Made by a program: the position numbers and the translations under genes
The notes under the pieces: model-generated
Told to the model about the DNA's origin: nothing
Database searches by the model: none
The model's input: only the letters and a program-made list of their open reading frames with translations
Shown: piece by piece, positions 1 through 7,988 of the stretch
Position numbering within the stretch: position 1 is the first letter of the stretch
Layout: each line of letters begins with the position of its first letter
From: an uncultured Dokdonia sp.
Lineage (GTDB): Bacteria; Bacteroidota; Bacteroidia; Flavobacteriales; Flavobacteriaceae
NCBI RefSeq assembly: GCF_947496725.1
Contig: NZ_CANMDS010000005.1
Location: forward strand, 186,001-250,000
DNA length: 64,000 nucleotides
Reading direction: 5' to 3'

Positions 1-1549
1 AGATGGATCTGGACTTAATAATGCAAACTTTGCAACACCACCAGATGGATTTAATCCAAGAATGCAAATGTTCTTGTTTTCTGCATCAGGTCCTCCTGGT
101 GATCTGGTAACGATTGCTGAGGGTCCTTTAGCAGGTGGTTATGTTGGAGTTCCTTCGCAGTTTGGAGCACCTATCCCAGAAGATGAGGCTATTGTAGGAG
201 ATCTTGTACTTACTATAGATGATAACTCTGGTGCAGACTCTACAGATGAGTATGATGCTTGTGATGTTATTACAAATGGCGAGGACCTTGTGGGTAAAAT
301 TGCTGTCCTAAGAAGAGGAGCTTGTGAGTTTGGAGTTAAAGTACTTGCTGCCGAAAATGCTGGTGCCGTAGCTGTTATCGTAGTAAATAACGTGGCAGAT
401 GCGCCTATCGCAATGGCTCCTGGAGCTGTAGGAGATCAGGTAACAATACCTAACCTAATGGTCTCATTAGAAGATGGTGAGGCTATCATAGCTGCATTAC
501 TAGCTGGCGAAACAGTAAACGCATCTATTTTATTTACAGGGCCATACCAAGTAGATGGTGATCTTGATAATGGAATTATAGCTCACGAGTATGGTCACGG
601 TGTTTCAAATAGACTTACAGGTGGTAGAAATAATGCTAACTGTATGCGTACTTGTGTTGAATTTGATAATGATGGTTGTGTTGCTGGTAAGGCTACAGAG
701 GTGATGAGCGAAGGATGGTCAGATTATTTTGGACTAATGGTAACTATGCAAGAAGGAGATACTGGAGCAGATATACGTGGCGTAGGAACTTTTGCGGTAG
801 GTGAAGATACAGATGGTGGAGGAATAAGACCTACTCCTTATAGCACAGATCTTGCTATAAACAACTCAACTTATGATAGTGTAGCAACTTTTGAAAATAC
901 AACGGCTCCACACCCAGTAGGTTATGTTTGGACGACTATGATCTGGGATATGACTTGGAATCTTATAGAAGAATATGGTTTTGATGCAGATATTTACAAC
1001 GGTACAGGAGGTAATAACATCGCATTACAATTAGTGATAGATGGTCTTAAGTTACAACCTTGTAACCCAGGATTTGTAGATGGTCGTGATGCCATACTAG
1101 CAGCTGTAGAGATGAGTCCTTACCTAGCAGATGAAGATGAAAAGGCAGCCGTGGGTTGTATCATATGGAATTCTTTTGCAAATAGAGGTTTAGGATGGTC
1201 TGCAGATCAAGGTGACTGGAGAGAAAGAGAAGATGGTACATCTGCTACAGATTTACCACCAGATAACTTAAACCCTTGTAATGGTCCACTTTCTGTTGCA
1301 GAGGTAGGAGACGGTGTATTTAGTATCTTCCCTAACCCTTCTAATGGAGAGATAAACATTGCAGTAGCAACTCCTCAAGGAGCTGGTACGGTGAAGATTG
1401 TTGATATTAATGGTCGTACAGTATTCTCAAAAGATGTTGTTCTTCAAGATACAGTAAGATTACAGGCAGAAGGTCTGGCAACAGGTATATATTTACTACA
1501 AGTACAGACAGACTTAGGGACTGAGACTACAAAACTCATTATTGAGTAG
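1..1549 (+). CDS. M36 (fungalysin-type) extracellular metalloprotease with T9SS sorting domain, 5' partial
   Basis: The reading frame is already open at base 2 and its start lies upstream of the window; the Met at base 62 is internal. The visible part begins with NPRMQMFLF, typical of M36 peptidases. A protease-associated (PA) domain follows at about bases 180-510, inserted ahead of the catalytic motif. The zinc motif HEYGH lies at 583-597, with a downstream EGWSDYF supplying the likely third ligand. The last 75 or so residues (FSIFPNPSNGE to GIYLLQVQ and TKLIIE) form a type A T9SS C-terminal sorting domain. The protein is therefore predicted to cross the outer membrane through the SprA translocon, whose gene ends this window, and to act on the cell surface or outside the cell. 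The family hydrolyses extracellular protein. A terminator follows directly. The identification is firm; the specificity is not known. Confidence 0.93.
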   Translation, partial: DGSGLNNANFATPPDGFNPRMQMFLFSASGPPGDLVTIAEGPLAGGYVGVPSQFGAPIPEDEAIVGDLVLTIDDNSGADSTDEYDACDVITNGEDLVGKIAVLRRGACEFGVKVLAAENAGAVAVIVVNNVADAPIAMAPGAVGDQVTIPNLMVSLEDGEAIIAALLAGETVNASILFTGPYQVDGDLDNGIIAHEYGHGVSNRLTGGRNNANCMRTCVEFDNDGCVAGKATEVMSEGWSDYFGLMVTMQEGDTGADIRGVGTFAVGEDTDGGGIRPTPYSTDLAINNSTYDSVATFENTTAPHPVGYVWTTMIWDMTWNLIEEYGFDADIYNGTGGNNIALQLVIDGLKLQPCNPGFVDGRDAILAAVEMSPYLADEDEKAAVGCIIWNSFANRGLGWSADQGDWREREDGTSATDLPPDNLNPCNGPLSVAEVGDGVFSIFPNPSNGEINIAVATPQGAGTVKIVDINGRTVFSKDVVLQDTVRLQAEGLATGIYLLQVQTDLGTETTKLIIE

Positions 1550-1573
1550 TAGCTTTAAGTCTAAATTATTTAA

Positions 1574-1606
1574 AATCGGTAGGTCACAAGCCTGCCGATT
1601 TTTTTT
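1574..1606. terminator. Intrinsic terminator between convergent protease and dxs genes
   Basis: A 10-bp stem (AATCGGTAGG, 1574-1583, with CCTGCCGATT, 1591-1600, one G-T wobble) encloses a 7-nt loop and is followed by eight T on the + strand. It ends the M36 protease transcript. It overlaps the dxs stop codon and may also act on the minus strand, although the U-tract there is poorer. Confidence 0.85.
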
Positions 1607-3368
1607 ATGCGAAGTTTTTAAGAAGTAAAGAAAGTGAAGCTACAGAAATACCAGCTTCTTCATATTGCTGCTCTACCGTAGCGTGTTCTATAAAAGTATC
1701 GGGTATGCCTAAGATGGTAAGGGATCCTTTGTACGCTTTCGCGAAAGCGTAATCACCCACGCTACTACCTAGACCGCCTATTTTTGAACCATCTTCTACA
1801 GTAATGATATGCTCATAAGTGGTAAAAATAGTGTCTAGTAGCGCCTTGTCTAGCGGTTTTAAAAATCCCATATCATACACACTGCAACTTGCATTTACCT
1901 CGTTTACTGCGGCCAGTACATTTTTGAGAATGCTACCTAAAGTTATAACAGCAGTCTTCTTTCCTTTGATAACGTTGTAACCTTTACCTATAGATATTTC
2001 TTTAAATGGTAATTGCCAGTTTATATGAATACCTCTCCCTCTAGGGTAACGTATCGCAATAGGATGGTCGAGACCCTGCTGGGCAGTGTACATTATATTA
2101 CGCAAAGCAATCTCATCGCTAGGCGCATAAATAATAAGATTAGGAATACAGTTAAGATAAGCTAGATCATAAACTCCTTGATGCGTGCCACCATCTTGAC
2201 CCACAAGCCCAGCCCTGTCTAAACAAAAGATAACAGGTAGGTTTTGAAGCGCTACGTCGTGTATTACTTGGTCATAAGCACGTTGTAAGAACGTTGAGTA
2301 TATATTGCAAAAAACCACCATACCCTCCGTTGCCAGTCCTGCCGAAAGTGTTACTGCGTGTTGCTCTGCAATACCCACGTCAAAAGCTCTATCTGGAAAA
2401 GCTTCAATCATATACTTGAGAGAGCTGCCGGTAGGCATTGCTGGTGTGATACCTATAATTTCTTTATTTAAAGTAGCAAGCTCAACAATGGTGTGGCCAA
2501 AAACGTCTTGATATTTAGGAGGCTGTGGAGTGCTATCTTTTGCCACTCTAATGCCTGTTGTAGCATCAAACTTGCCTGGGGCGTGATAGGTGATTTGCTC
2601 ACGCTCTGCGAGAGCGAGACCTTTACCTTTTGTAGTGATTACGTGTAAAAATTTAGGGCCATTAGTTTTCTTTAACTCCTGTAAAACCTCAATTAAGGCA
2701 TTTAAATCGTGCCCATCTACAGGCCCAAAGTAACTAAAATTAAGCGCCTCAAAAATATTTTCTTCACGAGCGGTACCTTTTTTTACGTTTGTAAGATACC
2801 TCTTGAGAGCACCTACGCTAGGGTCTATGCCTATAGCATTATCATTAAGTATTACAAGCAAGTTTGCGTCTGTAACTCCAGCGTGATTAAGCCCTTCAAA
2901 AGCCATACCACTGGCTATAGATGCATCGCCTATTACTGCTATGTGGTGACGGTTATGCGCTCCTTTGAGACCAGCAGCCATCGCCATACCCAGTGCAGCA
3001 CTTATTGAGGTACTACTGTGACCTGTACCAAAGGTGTCATAAATACTCTCACCTCTATTAGGAAAACCACTTATGCCATCTTTTTGTCTATTAGTATGAA
3101 AGATGTCTTTACGACCTGTAAGGATTTTATGCCCGTAAGCTTGGTGACCTACGTCCCAAATCAGGTTATCGCTAGGTGTGTTAAATATATAGTGTAGTGC
3201 TATGGTAAGTTCTACAACACCTAAGCTTGCACCTAGGTGCCCTTCTTTGGTAGCAATAATATCTATGATAAACCTACGTAACTCTTGGGCAAGTACTGGT
3301 AATTGCTCCGGAGCTAAAGCGCGTAAGTCCGCTGGACTTAAAATGGTATCTAGAATACTTTTTTGCAT
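1605..3368 (-). CDS. dxs: 1-deoxy-D-xylulose-5-phosphate synthase
   Basis: Thiamine-diphosphate enzyme that condenses pyruvate and glyceraldehyde 3-phosphate to DXP, the first step of the MEP isoprenoid pathway. The 587 residues are slightly shorter than the usual 620 or so. The N-terminal part has GHQAYGHKILTGR, GHSSTSISAALG and the ThDP motif beginning GDASIASGMAFEG and continuing to the ND of ILNDNAIGI. The pyrimidine-binding part has DVGIAEQHAVTLSAGLA, and a transketolase C-terminal domain follows. The ATG at 3366-3368 is chosen because the N-terminus aligns in style with the family and a TAnnTTTG element lies just upstream. A palindromic repeat at 1733-1750 encodes YAFAKAY near the C-terminus. 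The gene is divergent from tadA with a 53-bp gap. Identification is firm. Confidence 0.97.
   Translation of the reverse strand: MQKSILDTILSPADLRALAPEQLPVLAQELRRFIIDIIATKEGHLGASLGVVELTIALHYIFNTPSDNLIWDVGHQAYGHKILTGRKDIFHTNRQKDGISGFPNRGESIYDTFGTGHSSTSISAALGMAMAAGLKGAHNRHHIAVIGDASIASGMAFEGLNHAGVTDANLLVILNDNAIGIDPSVGALKRYLTNVKKGTAREENIFEALNFSYFGPVDGHDLNALIEVLQELKKTNGPKFLHVITTKGKGLALAEREQITYHAPGKFDATTGIRVAKDSTPQPPKYQDVFGHTIVELATLNKEIIGITPAMPTGSSLKYMIEAFPDRAFDVGIAEQHAVTLSAGLATEGMVVFCNIYSTFLQRAYDQVIHDVALQNLPVIFCLDRAGLVGQDGGTHQGVYDLAYLNCIPNLIIYAPSDEIALRNIMYTAQQGLDHPIAIRYPRGRGIHINWQLPFKEISIGKGYNVIKGKKTAVITLGSILKNVLAAVNEVNASCSVYDMGFLKPLDKALLDTIFTTYEHIITVEDGSKIGGLGSSVGDYAFAKAYKGSLTILGIPDTFIEHATVEQQYEEAGISVASLSLLLKNFA
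1733..1750. repeat. Iterated palindrome copy 1 (inside dxs)
   Basis: Perfect 18-bp palindrome ACGCTTTCGCGAAAGCGT. It is in frame in dxs and encodes AFAKA on the minus strand. The right flank continues TAATCACC. Confidence 0.97.
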
Positions 3369-3372
3369 CGCA

Positions 3373-3380
3373 CAAAGGTA
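3373..3380 (-). promoter_or_regulatory. Putative dxs promoter -7 element (TACCTTTG)
   Basis: On the minus strand TACCTTTG matches the Bacteroidota -7 consensus TAnnTTTG. Only four bases separate it from the dxs ATG, so the transcript would start at or very near the start codon. No clear TTTG -33 element is seen. Confidence 0.5.
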
Positions 3381-3421
3381 CGTCTTGAATCTGTATTTTT
3401 ATATTCTATAAAACACAACAG

Positions 3422-3871
3422 ATGCTAGAACCATACGACGATACCTACTTTATGAAAAAAGCACTACAAGAGGCTCAAGCCGCTTTTGATCAAGGTGAGA
3501 TACCCGTGGGAGCTGTTGTTGTGATAGATAATATGATTATAGCGAGAGCTCATAATCTTACAGAGCGCCTCACAGATGTAACTGCGCACGCAGAGATGCA
3601 GGCTATTACCAGTGCTTCAAATTATATAGGTGGTAAATATTTGCAGCAGTGCACCTTGTATGTGACGCTGGAGCCCTGCCAGATGTGTGCTGGAGCGTTG
3701 TACTGGAGCCAGATAGGGCGTATTGTGTACGGAGCGAGTGATGAACGTCGTGGTTATGAGAAAATGGGCACAACTTTGCATCCTAAAACTAAAGTGGAGC
3801 GTGGTATTCTCGCGCACGAGTGTGAGCAAATAATGAAACGCTTCTTTATAGATAAACGCGGACTTAACTAG
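3422..3871 (+). CDS. tadA: tRNA-specific adenosine deaminase (A34 to inosine)
   Basis: Zinc-dependent deaminase of the CDA superfamily, 149 residues, normal length. HAEMQAI carries the zinc-ligand His and the proton-shuttle Glu, and PCQMCAGAL supplies the two Cys ligands (PCxxC). TadA converts wobble adenosine 34 of tRNA-Arg(ACG) to inosine in the cytoplasm. The ATG at 3422 gives MLEPYDDTYFMKKALQEA; the internal Met at 3452 is an alternative because many TadA proteins start near that point. It is divergent from dxs and convergent with the DUF4130 gene. Other CDA-superfamily deaminases such as guanine deaminase are less likely given the size and motif context. Confidence 0.92.
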   Translation: MLEPYDDTYFMKKALQEAQAAFDQGEIPVGAVVVIDNMIIARAHNLTERLTDVTAHAEMQAITSASNYIGGKYLQQCTLYVTLEPCQMCAGALYWSQIGRIVYGASDERRGYEKMGTTLHPKTKVERGILAHECEQIMKRFFIDKRGLN

Positions 3872-3880
3872 TAGTAGTTA

Positions 3881-3896
3881 CGCTTTCGCGAAAGCG
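3881..3896. repeat. Iterated palindrome copy 2 (intergenic)
   Basis: Perfect 16-bp palindrome CGCTTTCGCGAAAGCG in the 46-bp gap between the convergent tadA and DUF4130 genes. As RNA it would fold into a hairpin, but there is no U-tract, so it is not a standard terminator. Confidence 0.97.
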
Positions 3897-3917
3897 AACT
3901 AAGTATTGCAACCATCG

Positions 3918-4688
3918 CTATGGCTGCTTCTCACTAAGGTACTTCCAGTATCTTCTAGGTACGTGTTGTAAATGCAGTCTCATATTCTTTCTTGAAGGAA
4001 TATTAGTGCTCTTAAAATAGTTTTTCCATAGATCTTGATAGTGCATCTCGTCGTGGGTGAAATAAAAAGGCGCTGCCTCACTCGTATTTATATCTTTTGA
4101 AATCTCTAGCTTTACGTATGAGATTTTATGCAGGTCATAGTACACTCCATAATGTCTGCACCTGTCATAAATGAGCCATTTTTGGTCTGCATATCTATTT
4201 TTGAAGTGAATCGCATTAAGTGGTAGCGTGTCAAAATCTGGTTCTATCTCTGCAAAGTAAACATTGTCTTTTGTGAGTTTAAACCGTACAAAGGCATCCA
4301 TTCTGTGTTTTTCTCGACCCACCATTTTTACAAGATTGCTCAGTCTCAAAACATCTACATCTGCATAATCTTCTGTAACCCGATGTCCTAAAAAACCTTT
4401 TTTTATAATGCGTAGAAGCACGCGCTCACGATCTGGTTTTTCACTGAGGAAAGCTCGATAAATCCAGTCGCCTGCTTTTTTGCCTATTTTGGTTTGTATG
4501 CCTTTCCATACGCGGTCTGCTTTTACTTGATCTGTGTAGATAATGTGCTCCTCATCAAAGAAATTTTCGGTAGCGATGCGCTCGCTTACTATTTTTACCA
4601 CCAAAGGTTTGCGCTCATATACCTCAAACACCGAAGAAAGAAAACCTTCAAAGGTGCCATCATATATGTATTGATCTATCATTCCCAT
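3918..4688 (-). CDS. DUF4130 protein, partner of the adjacent radical SAM protein
   Basis: The 256 residues match the family I know as DUF4130 or TIGR03915, described only as a probable DNA metabolism protein. In other bacteria it occurs next to, or together with, a radical SAM protein and sometimes a uracil-DNA glycosylase-like domain. Features include an N-terminal IYDGTFEGFLSSVFEVYERK, a central VGREKHRMDAFVRF and a C-terminal stretch ending FFTHDEMHYQDLW-like then PRRYWKYLSEKQ (approximate). There is no signal peptide or membrane segment. ATG 4686-4688 lies one base after the TGA of the radical SAM gene, so the two are almost certainly co-translated. No reaction is established; a nucleic-acid repair or modification role is inferred from family pairing only. 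Confidence 0.85.
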   Translation of the reverse strand: MGMIDQYIYDGTFEGFLSSVFEVYERKPLVVKIVSERIATENFFDEEHIIYTDQVKADRVWKGIQTKIGKKAGDWIYRAFLSEKPDRERVLLRIIKKGFLGHRVTEDYADVDVLRLSNLVKMVGREKHRMDAFVRFKLTKDNVYFAEIEPDFDTLPLNAIHFKNRYADQKWLIYDRCRHYGVYYDLHKISYVKLEISKDINTSEAAPFYFTHDEMHYQDLWKNYFKSTNIPSRKNMRLHLQHVPRRYWKYLSEKQP

Positions 4689-4689
4689 A

Positions 4690-5976
4690 TCAAGAGGTTG
4701 TTAAAGGAGCATTTGAGCCAAAAAGATTGAGCTGGTTACTATATGCACCACGCCACTTGCTTCCAGATGTTCCCATAATCAAGCTCTTTAATTGTGCGGC
4801 AGTACGGTCTTTGGTCTCAAAAGTTGAAGAGTCACATATGAGAAAATATTGCGCTCTGTTCATAGAGATGCCTATCGCTTTAAGGTGCTCCCAGTTTAGT
4901 TTTCTATAGCGGCGTGCTTGTATAATTTTATGCACAGATCGCATCCCTATACCTGGTATGCGTGCGAGCATTCTCCGGTCTGCTTTATTAATATCTACGG
5001 GAAAGTGTTCTAGATTGCGTAGTGCCCAGCTTAGTTTTGGGTCTATGTCTGTTTCAAGGTTAGGGTGCTCCTTATTGAGTAACTCACGTATGTCAAACCC
5101 GTAAAAACGCAACAGCCAGTCTGTCTGGTATAATCTGTTTTCTCGCATCATAGGTACTTCTGTGCCTATAGATGGTAGACGCTCGTCATAGCTTATAGGT
5201 ATGTAGCCAGAGTAGTACACGCGTTTCATTTTAAACTGTTTGTAAAAGTATGCGCTGGTATACATAATCTCTGCATCTGTCTCACCGCTTGCACCTATAA
5301 TCATTTGTGTGCTCTGGCCTGCCGGAGCATAAATAGGTGTGCTTTTTATGAGTTTCTTCTCGCTCTTGTACTGTATGATTTCATTTTTTACCTTTTGCAT
5401 AGGTTTTATAAAATCTTCCCGTTTCTTATCTGGTGCAAGTAGTTTTAATCCCTTTTCTGATGGGATCTCTATGTTTACAGATAATCTATCTGCATATAGA
5501 CCTGCCTCTCGCATAAGCTCGTCACTGGCTCCTGGTATAGATTTGAGATGTATGTACCCATTAAAGTTTTCTTCCTCGCGCAACTTTTTTGCCACAGCAA
5601 CAAGTCGCTCCATTGTATAGTCTGCATTTTTAAAAATGCCACTGCTCAAAAACAATCCTTCTATATAATTACGGCGGTAAAAGTTAATGGTAAGATCTAC
5701 CACCTCTTGAACTTTAAATGCAGCTCGCTTTATATCATTACTCTTACGTGTGACGCAGTATGCACAGTCAAAGATGCAGTGGTTGGTAAGTAAAATTTTA
5801 AGTAAAGACACACACCTGCCATCTTCTGTGTAAGTGTGACAAATGCCCATACCACTCGAGTCTCCCAAACCTTTATTTTTATTTGCACGCTTACTACCAC
5901 TAGAGGAGCAAGAGACATCATACTTTGCAGCATCTGCAAGGATGTTTAGTTTTTCTTTAATACGTTCAAAATTCAT
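4690..5976 (-). CDS. Radical SAM protein with C-terminal helix-hairpin-helix, putative DNA modification/repair
   Basis: The 428 residues contain the radical SAM cluster motif CIFDCAYC (CX3CX2C) near residue 71, preceded by SLLKILLTNH. A SAM-barrel follows with FLSSGIF and LKSIPGA segments. Near residues 330-375, FPVDINKADRRMLARIPGIG and the following RSVHKIIQARR form a helix-hairpin-helix typical of DNA-binding proteins. This matches the family named putative DNA modification/repair radical SAM protein (TIGR03916 type). It is the first gene of a two-gene operon with the DUF4130 protein. A [4Fe-4S] cluster and 5'-deoxyadenosyl chemistry are expected; the substrate is unknown. It carries no fused uracil-DNA glycosylase domain. 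Family assignment is firm, function open. Confidence 0.9.
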   Translation of the reverse strand: MNFERIKEKLNILADAAKYDVSCSSSGSKRANKNKGLGDSSGMGICHTYTEDGRCVSLLKILLTNHCIFDCAYCVTRKSNDIKRAAFKVQEVVDLTINFYRRNYIEGLFLSSGIFKNADYTMERLVAVAKKLREEENFNGYIHLKSIPGASDELMREAGLYADRLSVNIEIPSEKGLKLLAPDKKREDFIKPMQKVKNEIIQYKSEKKLIKSTPIYAPAGQSTQMIIGASGETDAEIMYTSAYFYKQFKMKRVYYSGYIPISYDERLPSIGTEVPMMRENRLYQTDWLLRFYGFDIRELLNKEHPNLETDIDPKLSWALRNLEHFPVDINKADRRMLARIPGIGMRSVHKIIQARRYRKLNWEHLKAIGISMNRAQYFLICDSSTFETKDRTAAQLKSLIMGTSGSKWRGAYSNQLNLFGSNAPLTTS

Positions 5977-5992
5977 AATTTAGGATTTATGT

Positions 5993-6000
5993 CAAAATTA
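5993..6000 (-). promoter_or_regulatory. Putative promoter -7 element of the radical SAM operon (TAATTTTG)
   Basis: The minus strand reads TAATTTTG, matching TAnnTTTG, 16 bases upstream of the radical SAM ATG. A -33 element is not clear. Confidence 0.4.
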
Positions 6001-6065
6001 TGGAAATATTCCTAACAATAAGATAGATTCCTAATTATAGTGAACGATTTTGAAATCTTTTTGTG

Positions 6066-6081
6066 CGCTTTCGCGAAAGCG
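6066..6081. repeat. Iterated palindrome copy 3 (intergenic)
   Basis: Perfect 16-bp palindrome CGCTTTCGCGAAAGCG in the divergent promoter region between the radical SAM operon and the nitrilase gene. The right flank is TAATCACTTATC, like the flank of copy 1. Confidence 0.97.
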
Positions 6082-6154
6082 TAATCACTTATCATCGACT
6101 ACTATTATGTATTTTTAATGATGATAACCTATTTAAACAAACCATAACCACTAT

Positions 6155-7114
6155 ATGTCACAGCCTAACCACCTTAAAGTTGCCCTTGCTCAAATCGCTC
6201 CAGTCTGGGGAGATCGAGATGCCACGATTGAGAAAATAAAAACAGCTATAATAGAAGCGGCTTCAAATGATGCAGAGCTCATCGTTTTTGGTGAGGGGCT
6301 TTTGCCAGGTTACCCATACTGGTTATCACTTACAGATGGAGCTGCTTGGGACACTAAGGTGGTAAAAGAGCTTCACGCACACTATACTAGAAATGCGGTA
6401 GATATAGAACGAGGGGATTTACAAGATATATGTGATCTTGCTCAAAATTATAATATTGCAATATATCTTGGAATTATAGAAAAACCAATGGATAGGGGTG
6501 GAGCTAGTCTATATTGTTCTCTTGTGTATATAGATCAAGAAGGCGTTATACAATCTGTACACCGCAAGTTACAGCCTACGTATGATGAGCGCCTTACCTG
6601 GGCTCCGGGTGATGGTCACGGTTTACGAGTACACCCGCTTAAACAATTTACTGTAGGTGGACTTAATTGCTGGGAGAACTGGATGCCGCTACCGCGTGCT
6701 GCAATGTATGCACAGGGAGAAAACCTGCACATAGCTGTATGGCCAGGCAGTGATTATAATACAAAAGACATCACACGATTCATTGCTCGCGAGTCGCGCA
6801 GTTATGTTATATCGGTATCAAGTAGAATGGCAATCGCAACAGATTTTCCAAAGGAGACACCACATTTACAAGAAGTTTTAAAACGTGCTCCAGAAGTTTC
6901 TTCAAACGGAGGTTCTTGTATTGCCGGGCCAGATGGAGAGTTTATACTGCCACCAAATATCACAACAGAAGGTAATATTTATCACACCCTAGATTTTAAT
7001 AAGGTATATGAGGAGCGACAAAACTTTGACCCATCAGGTCACTACTCACGTCCAGATGTAACCCAGCTTACAGTAAACAGAGAACGCCAGCGGGTAGTTA
7101 AGTTTAATGATTAA
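6155..7114 (+). CDS. Carbon-nitrogen hydrolase, nitrilase branch
   Basis: The 319 residues contain the full Glu-Lys-Cys triad: E47 in VFGEGLLPGYP, K138 in HRKLQPT and C172 in GGLNCWENWMPL. The CWEN signature and the long insert before it are typical of true nitrilases (R-CN to the carboxylic acid plus ammonia) and of cyanide dihydratase relatives, rather than amidases of the Nit/biotinidase branches. The protein is cytoplasmic with no signal peptide. The ATG at 6155 starts a standard MSQPNHLKVALAQIAPVW N-terminus. It is a single-gene unit between a divergent operon and a bidirectional terminator. The substrate cannot be read from sequence; aliphatic or arylaceto-nitriles are possible. Confidence 0.92.
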   Translation: MSQPNHLKVALAQIAPVWGDRDATIEKIKTAIIEAASNDAELIVFGEGLLPGYPYWLSLTDGAAWDTKVVKELHAHYTRNAVDIERGDLQDICDLAQNYNIAIYLGIIEKPMDRGGASLYCSLVYIDQEGVIQSVHRKLQPTYDERLTWAPGDGHGLRVHPLKQFTVGGLNCWENWMPLPRAAMYAQGENLHIAVWPGSDYNTKDITRFIARESRSYVISVSSRMAIATDFPKETPHLQEVLKRAPEVSSNGGSCIAGPDGEFILPPNITTEGNIYHTLDFNKVYEERQNFDPSGHYSRPDVTQLTVNRERQRVVKFND

Positions 7115-7117
7115 TGT

Positions 7118-7155
7118 AAAAGAGGTGTAATCCAGATTATGATTACACCTCTTTT
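7118..7155. terminator. Bidirectional intrinsic terminator between nitrilase and ExbD-like genes
   Basis: A perfect 15-bp stem (AAAAGAGGTGTAATC, 7118-7132, with GATTACACCTCTTTT, 7141-7155) encloses an 8-nt loop. A-rich and T-rich ends on both sides serve the two convergent genes. Confidence 0.88.
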
Positions 7156-7161
7156 ATGAGT

Positions 7162-7785
7162 TTACAGTCTTAACTCTCTTTTTGTAGTAGCTTCAGAGAT
7201 GAGCATCGGGTAAAGGGAACGCACTTTTTTAAGTTGCATTTTTACTTTCTCTAGATTGCCATTATAGGTGCCTTCTCGCACCGCTTTGTTAATAGATGAA
7301 TAGTCTTGTTTGTATAATCGCTTATATGCTCTCTGGCGCAAACCTTCATAAGCCGCAGTGAGTTGAGCTTGCACCTGTATATAGGTGTTATAGTCTGTAA
7401 GTCTATCTGGAGCGAGGGATATTACTGCCTTTTGAGGATTATCTGAAGAGAGTAGGCTATGCTCACCTAGACAATAATCACAATGGCCTTCCATACCCAG
7501 TGGTATGCCGCCGTTATCTAAAAATGCAATAACCACCTCTTTTAGATCTGTAATAGAGACTCGTTTTTCTTCTACAAGAATTTCATTTTCAGGATTGACC
7601 ATAATTTGTAATAGATTTTTTTCTTTTACGTGAGCTTCGGTAGCATCTGTGAGTGCTGGTGGTAGCTGCCTGGCGATGCCTTTGTCCTTTTCGATGGTGG
7701 TGGTGACTAAGAAAAAAATAAGTAATAAGAATGCAATGTCTGCCATAGACCCCGCATTTACTTCTGGAGTAGTACGTCTTCTCAT
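7162..7785 (-). CDS. ExbD/TolR-family biopolymer transport protein
   Basis: This gene encodes an energy-transducing inner-membrane protein of the ExbD/TolR family, which uses proton motive force with an ExbB/TolQ partner. The preferred start is ATG 7783-7785 (MRRRTTPEVNAGSMADIAF); the frame is open further up, but that extension looks unnatural. A single membrane helix, about residues 18-33 (IAFLLLIFFLVTTTI), carries the expected Asp just before it (MADIAF). A periplasmic domain of about 170 residues follows. At 207 residues it is longer than classical ExbD (about 140), as is common for the second ExbD of flavobacterial exbB-exbD-exbD sets. No exbB or tonB gene is adjacent in this window, so it is an orphan here and its partner is unknown. 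Confidence 0.85.
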   Translation of the reverse strand: MRRRTTPEVNAGSMADIAFLLLIFFLVTTTIEKDKGIARQLPPALTDATEAHVKEKNLLQIMVNPENEILVEEKRVSITDLKEVVIAFLDNGGIPLGMEGHCDYCLGEHSLLSSDNPQKAVISLAPDRLTDYNTYIQVQAQLTAAYEGLRQRAYKRLYKQDYSSINKAVREGTYNGNLEKVKMQLKKVRSLYPMLISEATTKRELRL

Positions 7786-7897
7786 AATATAAAGTTTTAA
7801 AAATGTTGAACACCTATACAGAATCAAGTTCTGTGCCGAAGCAGCTGTTTTAAAATGAGTGACTTATGATATTGAGGCGGTGTGGTGGGCTTATATT

Positions 7898-7911
7898 GCT
7901 TTCGCGAAAGC
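7898..7911. repeat. Iterated palindrome copy 4 (intergenic)
   Basis: Perfect 14-bp core GCTTTCGCGAAAGC in the 203-bp divergent region between the ExbD-like and RluB-like genes. The right flank is GGTTATCAC. Confidence 0.97.
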
Positions 7912-7962
7912 GGTTATCACAACATTCTACACACATACTACTAATCACAACAGACTAAATCT

Positions 7963-7970
7963 TACCTTTG
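7963..7970 (+). promoter_or_regulatory. Putative promoter -7 element of the RluB-like operon (TACCTTTG)
   Basis: TACCTTTG matches TAnnTTTG and lies 18 bases before the ATG at 7989. The -33 element is not recognisable. Confidence 0.45.
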
Positions 7971-7988
7971 TAGCTTAAATAAAATGTA

